Shown in pieces: positions 29,799 to 36,938 of a stretch of 64,000 bases of DNA (position 1 is its first letter; each line of letters opens with the position of its first letter). The notes below the pieces were generated by a model. It saw nothing but the letters and a program-made list of their open reading frames with translations. It had not been told where the DNA came from and searched no databases. The stretch is from positions 186,001 to 250,000 of the forward strand of contig NC_026497.1 of NCBI RefSeq assembly GCF_000328475.2. Direction: 5' to 3'. Position numbers and translations under genes: made by a program. The stretch comes from Mycosarcoma maydis (taxonomy: Eukaryota > Basidiomycota > Ustilaginomycetes > Ustilaginales).

Positions 29799-32309
29799 TC
29801 ACAACAACCAACGGAACATCGGCCAGCCTTTGTACACCTTGACCCTCGCCTGTGCTCCATTTGCATCATCGCAGAGCGTCGACGTCAACAGCCTCAAGTA
29901 CTGCGAACCCAACGTCTCGACCAACTCCACATCGAGCTTGTTCCCTGCACTCAAGCCCAGTGAAGCCATATCCTTGGCATCCAGTTCGATCTGCAACCCG
30001 GCCTGCACTTTGGCCACCAACAACTGCGAAATCTCACTCTCGTCGCCATCGCTGTCTTCTTGTCCTTGCACATCCTCCTGTTCGATCTGAGCCAATCTGT
30101 CTTCCAAAACGTCGAGGAGGCCAGAGATGAGCGCTGTGGTCCAGTGCGACCATACCATCCATAACGAGTCGGAGATGATGGAGCGCAGGCGTGTGTGTTG
30201 TTCCTGATCAAAGTGCCATGCGGAAGGGTCCAGAAGGAGATCACCGCCTGTAGAAGAGCGGGCGTAGAGGCTGCGATCCGTGCTTCGACGTCGATGGAGC
30301 GAAGCGTGCGACATCGAGAGTCGGTCGGATTCGTGATTACCAGAACCGCGCACAGGGCTTGCGCCAACCGCAGCGAGGAGTGGGTCAGGTGGTACGAGGT
30401 GGTGAAGGTGATGATGGCGATGGGTGTGAGAGAGATCAAGACCTTCGGTATCAGAGGAGCTATTGGTGCTCGTGTGCTGGTCCTGCACGGGCATGGCTCG
30501 TGGCTGAACATCGCCAGAACGACCGGCGTCGATGGTAGCAAGGGGCACATCGGGCTCAGCAGACAAAGCACTGCGTCGTTCTTCCTCCTCTTCGTCCTCG
30601 GCTGCGATCTCTCGATCCTCGGCTTGATCCAAGTCGTCCTGGTCTTCATCGCTCTCATCCTCGGGCATGACTAGAATGCTCGCTCGCACACCTCCGTCCC
30701 CTCGGATGCCCAATGGCAACACGTAGGCAGCCGGAAGTCCGTATCGCCAGTGACTGGGGAGGAACCACCACCCTGCGAGCCAGTATCTCAGAAACGCCAG
30801 CACTGCGCTCAACGTTCCTGCACCGCTGCGACGCGGGGATCGCGCACATCCGCCTCGCCACTGCGAAACCGCATCTGTCTGCTCGTGTGTATACTCGATG
30901 TCGCCATTGCGCTCCAAATGCTGGTCCTCGGATCGACGAGATGTGGAGCGGCCCAGCTTGTTCTTCGATTTACGACGGCTGACGCAGGCGCCCGCGCCTA
31001 AGCGTTCGGCTCGTTCGGCGTGACGTTGCGCCTGAGCATCAAGCTCATTGAATGTGGCAAATTCTCGAGTTGTCCAGCTCTGCGAATTAAGCTGAGCCTT
31101 TGCAGCACCGCGGCCAGCGGCAGCAGCAGCAGCAGCAGCTGACGGACGAACAACAGTGGACAAACGAGCCATAGTCGTGGCGTTTTCCAAGCAGGCTTCG
31201 TCCAACAAACCTTTCGAATCAGACGTGATGAGCGGTGTCAAGTCGAGGACGCTGTCGAATAGATGCGGCTTCTCCAGGAGGATCTTATCCGTCGACCAAG
31301 CGATCCAGCTCGGCTGCAACATTGTTTCTGTATTTTCGTTGCGTCGTTTTGCCTCGTCTTCCAACGCTGAAATGTCATGTACTCCAATCTGACCTTTGAC
31401 CTGAACAATCCAACGACGAGCAAACGCTTGTAGATTTTCGTGCCTTTTGCCGGACCTAGCGATCCCCAGAGCCACGAGATCTGCGAGGTTGTATCCTAGT
31501 TGTGCGGCGTAGACGATGGGCGGAGATGGCGAAAAGATGAGCAAGCGATGACGTGGAAGCATGAGTTTCTTGAGCAAGTGTGGCAGAAGCGCTCCGAGCG
31601 AACCGCAGAGCGCAGGCATGTGCGAGATGGGGTCGTGTGGCAGGTTGCGTGGATCTCGACGACGTCTCATGCGCAACTGCTTCATGCGCTTTTCGTCCAT
31701 CGTCCTGATGTCTGGTGCGCTGATGGTGTCGCTCCGAGCCTTGTGCATCTCATAATATGTCCTGAGCGGCGAGAGGTCTTCGGGATTGTGTACTAATTCA
31801 TCGGCAAGCGTTTCCAGGTTGGACAGATGCGGTACGATGGCGAGTTGCTGAGCTAAAGAAGACGAGTATTGGTCGAGGCGTCCTTCGCATTGAAGGATGA
31901 GCCCTACGCTGACCATGCGGGCTCCACGTTGAGCGCAAGAATCTGCGCTAGTGTCATCGAGCTTGACATTACGGAAACAAGCGACGCCGGTACTGCCTTT
32001 ATGAGAGGTTTGAAAATAGATGACGTCCTTTTCGATGAGATGGCCGCCGCTAGGGAGCACTTTCCATTCGACACCTGTGAGGTCGAGCACGTGATCCTGA
32101 TCGGGCTTGGGTAGTGTGTCATCATCATCGATATCTATGAGCTTGGCTTGAGTGCTACTGTCACTCTTCGAGGGAGAAGGGTACTGGTAATCGATCTGGT
32201 TGCCATGTCGAACGTGAAAGCGTGCCAGGAAAATCGTGAGCACGTTGGCTGGCAAGAGGCTGAGGTTGGGCGCCGAGCTTGGACCTGCCTCTGCTTGAGC
32301 CTCCACCAT
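29799..32309 (-). CDS. DENND11/LCHN-like protein (DENN-related)
   Basis: 836 residues, one exon. The N-terminus reads IFLARFHVRHGNQIDYQYP, later LDLTGVEWKVLPSGGHLIEK and VIYFQTSHKGSTGVACF, the order and pattern of the LCHN/DENND11 family, related to AVL9 and other longin-DENN Rab regulators. The middle carries GALLPHLLKKLMLPRHRLLIFSPSP-type DENN elements, then a poly-Ala run (nt 31119-31138), a basic linker, an acidic disordered stretch and Ser/His-rich inserts that make it longer than the human protein (455 residues). The likely role is guanine-nucleotide exchange or membrane trafficking. The C-terminus ends KGWPMFRWLL. The 3' end abuts the Shg1-like gene so closely that the mature transcripts must overlap. 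Confidence 0.7.
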   Translation of the reverse strand: MVEAQAEAGPSSAPNLSLLPANVLTIFLARFHVRHGNQIDYQYPSPSKSDSSTQAKLIDIDDDDTLPKPDQDHVLDLTGVEWKVLPSGGHLIEKDVIYFQTSHKGSTGVACFRNVKLDDTSADSCAQRGARMVSVGLILQCEGRLDQYSSSLAQQLAIVPHLSNLETLADELVHNPEDLSPLRTYYEMHKARSDTISAPDIRTMDEKRMKQLRMRRRRDPRNLPHDPISHMPALCGSLGALLPHLLKKLMLPRHRLLIFSPSPPIVYAAQLGYNLADLVALGIARSGKRHENLQAFARRWIVQVKGQIGVHDISALEDEAKRRNENTETMLQPSWIAWSTDKILLEKPHLFDSVLDLTPLITSDSKGLLDEACLENATTMARLSTVVRPSAAAAAAAAGRGAAKAQLNSQSWTTREFATFNELDAQAQRHAERAERLGAGACVSRRKSKNKLGRSTSRRSEDQHLERNGDIEYTHEQTDAVSQWRGGCARSPRRSGAGTLSAVLAFLRYWLAGWWFLPSHWRYGLPAAYVLPLGIRGDGGVRASILVMPEDESDEDQDDLDQAEDREIAAEDEEEEERRSALSAEPDVPLATIDAGRSGDVQPRAMPVQDQHTSTNSSSDTEGLDLSHTHRHHHLHHLVPPDPLLAAVGASPVRGSGNHESDRLSMSHASLHRRRSTDRSLYARSSTGGDLLLDPSAWHFDQEQHTRLRSIISDSLWMVWSHWTTALISGLLDVLEDRLAQIEQEDVQGQEDSDGDESEISQLLVAKVQAGLQIELDAKDMASLGLSAGNKLDVELVETLGSQYLRLLTSTLCDDANGAQARVKVYKGWPMFRWLL

Positions 32310-33097
32310 GGTTGCTGGCTGTTTGGCGAAAGACGTAAGCCGATTCTAGCAAAGGTGATGGGGGTTTGGAGATGAGGTGGAATTCGAGAACGTAATACAA
32401 ACGCGGTACAAGCAACCCCGCCATCCGATTTGCGCGCCAAGTCACAGTCCAAGCGCCACACGCAGGGTCTCCCAGTCTCCCAGTCTCCCAGTCTCACAGT
32501 TACAAGTCTCCCATGTCTGGTCTCGAGGTACTGTATGTGATAATCGCTTGAACGTGGGAAAGTCAAGTTGATTCGTGATTATCCAGATGCGTGAGTCGTG
32601 AGTGACTACCGCTCGAAAATCATCTTTCGTGTTTCACAGTCTGGTGCTATAAACTCGTGACGGTAGAAAATTCCGGTTTCGGCGTAGGCGCCTGCAATCA
32701 CGAATCTTGGCACGCACCACCAGTCGACGAATAAGACGTGAGAGATTTCGACGCAATCGGAATCGGTGAATCACACGCTTCCTCGTACACCTCAGACAAA
32801 GTGATACACGCCTTTTGTCATTCTCAACAGCCCATCTCTTCACGGCGCACGATTCGGTTTGCCTTCTGAAACGGTGGCCTTGGCAGTACTCACTGTCACA
32901 CGCACATACATCACATAGTCTGTTCATCCGGGAAAAAAAAACCCGTCTATGATCAAGTGCATTTCCTCTAGAAATGGCCAAAGGTATGGACACCAACGCA
33001 CGAATCCATTTGTTGACGGACTCGGACGAGCCAGAAAGTGGAACGATGCGCGACGTTTTCAGCATCACACGGCTACCGAATCCGCGACAGATGCAAG
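32310..33097. other. Intergenic region with TCTCCCAG tandem repeat
   Basis: 788 bp: promoter of the DENND11-like gene and 3' region of the carrier. It has three perfect TCTCCCAG units plus one variant at 32468-32499, and dispersed motif copies near 32570 and 32695. The overlapping minus-strand frame is not gene-like. Confidence 0.45.
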
Positions 33098-34161
33098 TTA
33101 GAAAACCTTGTTCATGGCTTGCAGCGAAACCTCGACACCGAGGAAAGTAGCTGCGTTGGCAGGGAAGGCACGAGCCATGGCAGGACCAAAGCCCTTGAAG
33201 AGCGCCTTGACGCCGTCCTTGGCAACCGTCTTTCGTGCACAGTCGAGGAAACCGCTGTACGTGCCGTGCGGAGCGCCCTGGTAGCGCGACTTGATGACAT
33301 CGGGAGGAATTGCAAGTGCCCACATGGCCATACCTGCCAGACCACCTGCCGTGAGCACATTGAGGAAGTTGAGCTGTTGAGGATCCTGTCCTGCGGGCGT
33401 CAACATACGCTTCGAGGCCTCGTAGGCGCAAAAGTAAGCAGCCGAGCCTGGACCGTCACGGGCGAGGGTGGCACCAGTGCCGCGGAAGATCGACTTGAGA
33501 CCGCCTTCCTTGTACAGCTGTCGCACTACATCCACAGGGCCGTTGTACGTGGGACCGGTGCTGCCGCTCTGACCTTGCAATTGCAATAGCACCTTGACAC
33601 GTTCTGCTGGTCCCGCGACCAGAGTGGTAGGAATCGCACTGAAGAAACCGGCAAAGGCAAGCTCAGGGATCGAGAGCTTGGGATCGGTACGGCTGGGAGT
33701 CATGGCGTACACCAGTTTCTTACCCATATCGTACGACCAGAAGGAAAGCGCAAAGATGGGCGTCACACCGATCAAGGGTGGTCCCATACCACGATACATT
33801 CTGTAGGAGCGTCAAGTAAGGGCAAAGTCAAACTCGCGTCAGTCCCAGTTTCGTTCTCCTTTTCTGCCCAATCTTCTGTCAAGCGTCGAGCGAAGGCCCG
33901 CCCGCGAGCCGAGGCATGTGTCACTCACCCCTTGATACCATCTGCCTTGATGGTCTTCTTGACTACGTCCAAACCGCCAGTATATGTGCCGTCAGCTGCA
34001 GTTTGCAGACGGGTCTTGGTAAGATCGAAGGGGTGTCCGACAAGCACCGAGCAAACACCACCGAATCCGCCCGAAAGGAAAGACTTGATCGACGAGGTAG
34101 CCTGCTTCTTCTGCTCGAACTCCTCGTCCTTGATGGCGGCCGAAGTCTGATCGTCGGCCAT
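33098..34161 (-). CDS. CRC1: Mitochondrial carnitine/acylcarnitine carrier, two exons
   Basis: 311 residues from exons 34161-33929 and 33800-33098, joined within a Gly codon (GG|A); the 128-nt intron has GTGAGT and CTACAG. It has the threefold mitochondrial-carrier plan with signature motifs PFDLTKTRLQ, PAERVKVLLQ and PPDVIKSRYQ, six expected membrane helices, and features of the carnitine subgroup: MGPPLIGVTPIFALSFWSYD, ARDGPGSAAYFCAYE and a C-terminal FPANAATFLGVEVSLQAMN. It exchanges acylcarnitine for carnitine across the inner membrane, linking peroxisomal and cytosolic acyl units to mitochondrial oxidation. Length is standard. The 5' side contains a 38-bp poly(dA:dT) tract about 340 bp before the start. 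Confidence 0.93.
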
Positions 34162-34497
34162 CGTGAAAACAATAGATTAGAGATAACGAGAAGGAGAGAA
34201 AGGAAGCCGGCGCGAAACGGAAAGACTTGCAAGCAGAATGATGGCGAGTGTCAGCCAAGGGGTGTTCTGCCGCGCAAATTTGAGGTTGAGAGATTGAGAC
34301 TCGGGTTGATGGTCAAGAAGGAAAGAGACGAGAGACGGCAGAGACGTGGAACAACTCACGACTCACGACTCTGGTTCCAAGTGTGGACCGGGAAGCGACG
34401 CCAACGACCTTTGCCGGCAAAGAGCCAAGGCGGTCAGGCTGAGGCAGAGGTTGTGTGTTTGTCTTGTCAATTTCCGCTTCAACCAACCGCGATCGGG

Positions 34498-34537
<40 letters not shown>

Positions 34538-35396
34538 GGCTACCCCGCTTCCCGTCGCTCTTGAATTTCGCTATTCTGAAAGGCGATCCGACAGATCTTC
34601 TTGAGCTTCACGCTTTGCACTCTCTGTGACTACACGCAACTCACGACTTGCAAATCGGTCAATTTTAAAAGCTCTCACCGCCTTGAACCGAGAGCGTTCT
34701 CGCTAATTTCACCGCCTCATGACGCCTCTCATTTCACGATTTTCATGTTTCGTGCGTGGCTGGCGCTGCTGATTCACGCTTCACGCTTCGTGCTTCACCA
34801 TCCGCATCTGCTTCTGCTTCTGCTTCTTCTTCTTCTCATTCCCCGTCCCAGGCGGTCTATTTCCGATCTTGTCCGCCCTGCAAGTTGGATATAACAAGAC
34901 TAGTCACTGCTCAACGGACACTTGCGGGGCTCCGACTGTATCTGGCTCGATGGATGGAACGAACAAGATTCCATCACAGGTCGCAGTCGTTGCTCTCCAG
35001 AACCGGTGAGGTACGAGACATTGACCGGATCACTGAAAGAATGAAGTGCCGGTCGTAGATTCACACATCTCGTGTTTGAATGCTTATGCGGCTGCGCGTC
35101 ACCGTTCAACAGCCAATCAAATCAAAAATCGTGTGAGTGAGTTGAGTGTTTCGGAAGAAGAGCGCGTGAAATTGAAGGCGAGAAGCATTCAAATCGGGGA
35201 CTCGGATCCAACTCCATCACCGATCAACACTCGCACTAGACGCATCTCGCACATTGCAGGTCATTCGTGTTTGCGGCTGTACAAATGCAACTTCGGACGG
35301 ATAGTGGTACATGATGCGATGTGGATAGGTAGGAGCGGTGTGACATGTCGTGCTTGCAAGGGCCAGGTGTGTTGATTGGCAGTGCATTGCTCTGAC
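34162..35396. other. Intergenic region with a long poly(T) tract and CTTCTG repeat
   Basis: 1235 bp between carrier start and the COX16-ERV1 stop. It contains the T38 run (34499-34536) and a TCTGCT/TCTTCT microsatellite (about 34805-34838). No ORF here is convincing; the plus-strand frame that crosses the carrier exon is a shadow. Confidence 0.45.
34499..34536. repeat. 38-bp uninterrupted poly(T) homopolymer
   Basis: Thirty-eight consecutive T on the plus strand. Relative to the carrier gene it is a poly(A) tract at about -338 to -375 from the start codon, a position where poly(dA:dT) tracts often exclude nucleosomes. Its exact length may be a sequencing estimate. Confidence 0.9.
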
Positions 35397-36413
35397 TCAG
35401 TCGCAGCTGCCGTCAGCAGGCCCCTGAAGCCATCTCTCGGACAGCTTGGCTTCAGTGCAGGCGAATGTTGGCTTTCCGAGACGCTGGTTGACCTCGTTAT
35501 GAATGCCACAGAGCCACTTTCGCAGTGATGGTCCAGAGCGTACGGCGCTGGCAAGTTTCAAGTTGCTATCCTCCCATCCGCCCTCTTTGTCCTCCCGTTG
35601 GTACTCTTCTCCCAGCGCTTCAGCACAGGAGTGGCACGGGTAAATGTGAGGTAGGGCACGGAAGAGAGCAAGCATCGAGTTTTTCTGCTGAGCAGATGGA
35701 TCCTCAGGAAAGTAGGCTGCAGCAGAGTGCAAAAGGGTCCAAGCAGATCGACCAAGTTCCCCGCCGTCAGGTGGACATGCATTTGTCGATGATGAGGTGG
35801 CGGCTATTGCTGCTGCTGAGACTGCTGCTTTGGCGCGGATCGAATCTCGACTTTCGCTGCTTTGCGGAGACGCCTTGGCACCTTTCATAGCAGCAGCAAA
35901 AGCTAGCTTCGAGTTGCAAGCACGGCATGGTTTGCCGTCTGGGCCAAGCACCACTTGGGGTTGCTTACTGGAGGTACGTACGTTATCGGCGCTAAACCCG
36001 TTGCTCTTCTCACTTGCAGCGTCTCGATCCGAGAGATTCTCGGTCTGAATCGACTTGTACATTGTTGGCGCCACACCCCATTCTGCAACACCGTCGGGAC
36101 GCTCGATCCTCTTTGGCTCCCAGTCGTCCAACTCATCCTGCTTTGATTGCAGCTTGAAGTATTCTTCACGAATATCGATCCTTTTCCGATCCTTCTTCAT
36201 GCGCAGCTCCTCTTCTTTGGATATGGTTTGCACCTTGGTCGCATTGTAGTCGTATCGTGTCTGTGTAAGGTTGGCCAGTCCGAAACTAGCTCCAACGATG
36301 GTCGCCAGGAAGGGGAGTCCAAAGAAGAGCAGTGGCCTGCGTCGTACTTGAGGCGCCAACCTCGCCAGCCACGAATTTGACTTTCGTAGCGGCTTCGACT
36401 CGAATGTTGGCAT
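35397..36413 (-). CDS. COX16-ERV1 fusion: cytochrome oxidase assembly factor joined to FAD sulfhydryl oxidase
   Basis: 338 residues, one exon. Residues 1-115 match COX16: PQVRRRPLLFFGLPFLATIV, a transmembrane helix at about 27-47, FGLANLTQTRYDY, EEYFKLQSKQDELDDWE. A linker of about 40 residues follows. Residues 156-338 match Erv1/ALR: shuttle pair C163-R-A-C166, NACPPDGGELGRSAWTLLHS, active-site YPC260HSC263, FAD-binding HNEVNQRLGKP (305-315), structural pair C302/C319 with 17-residue spacing as in yeast, and C-terminal DGSCD. All functional cysteines are present. COX16 is an inner-membrane assembly factor for cytochrome oxidase whose C-terminal part faces the intermembrane space; Erv1 is the intermembrane-space oxidase that reoxidises Mia40. 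The topology is therefore compatible. Two donor-like sites (GTACGT at 35981, GTAAGC at 35968) lie in the linker, but no acceptor nearby looks usable. It is head to head with the PLA2-ACPS gene. Confidence 0.9.
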   Translation of the reverse strand: MPTFESKPLRKSNSWLARLAPQVRRRPLLFFGLPFLATIVGASFGLANLTQTRYDYNATKVQTISKEEELRMKKDRKRIDIREEYFKLQSKQDELDDWEPKRIERPDGVAEWGVAPTMYKSIQTENLSDRDAASEKSNGFSADNVRTSSKQPQVVLGPDGKPCRACNSKLAFAAAMKGAKASPQSSESRDSIRAKAAVSAAAIAATSSSTNACPPDGGELGRSAWTLLHSAAAYFPEDPSAQQKNSMLALFRALPHIYPCHSCAEALGEEYQREDKEGGWEDSNLKLASAVRSGPSLRKWLCGIHNEVNQRLGKPTFACTEAKLSERWLQGPADGSCD

Positions 36414-36938
36414 CCTTAGGCCAGCTCCAGCAGTTCAAGTCTGTGCGTGGGATCGTTGCAAGCGTGTGATAATACGAAGCAGCAGAAGAAGGGCTGAATG
36501 CCACAGAGTCAGTGCACCTCAGACCCTTTTGCTGCGGACCATTCACGATTACTCGCCGTCTTCCGAAAAGAAGAACCAAAAAAAACAACCGTGAATATTA
36601 CAAAACAAAGGTAAGTTAAGTCAAAGTTACGAAGAAGTGAAATTATGGAGCCTCTTGCTTAGGTTGGGATAACTGACTGTGACTATAATTGTTATTCGTG
36701 ATTACCACCGGTTCGTGATTTGATATTCACGATTATTAATCCAGAGCGGAGCGTGGAGGTGAGAAGCCGCCGACATCCTGCCAAGGCTGCATGAACGTGG
36801 GCCACGTTGAGCCAGGCTTGCTTCGTTACGCCCTTTTGTCCTTCTTACGACTTGTACAAGCAGTCGCTCGTCCTCCTCACCATCATCAGGTCCGCCAACA
36901 GCTGGCAAAGGTAAAGGCATGCACATACAAATGCGGCG
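36414..36938. promoter_or_regulatory. Divergent promoter between the two composite genes
   Basis: 525 bp between start codons of COX16-ERV1 and PLA2-ACPS, with an A-rich patch near 36566-36612 and dispersed motif copies near 36694-36737. A shared control region would co-regulate both genes. Confidence 0.45.

Noticed and set aside
32634..33431. A 265-codon minus-strand frame overlapping the carrier 3' end
   Set aside because: Same strand but different frame from the carrier exon; Arg/Cys-rich without similarity.
33916..34629. A 237-codon plus-strand frame over the carrier exon
   Set aside because: It is antisense to a confident exon and ends by translating the poly(T) tract as poly-Phe.
35960..35985. 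An intron separating COX16 from ERV1
   Set aside because: Donor-like GTACGT and GTAAGC exist, but no acceptor at a normal distance gives a sensible product; the plain frame keeps all motifs.
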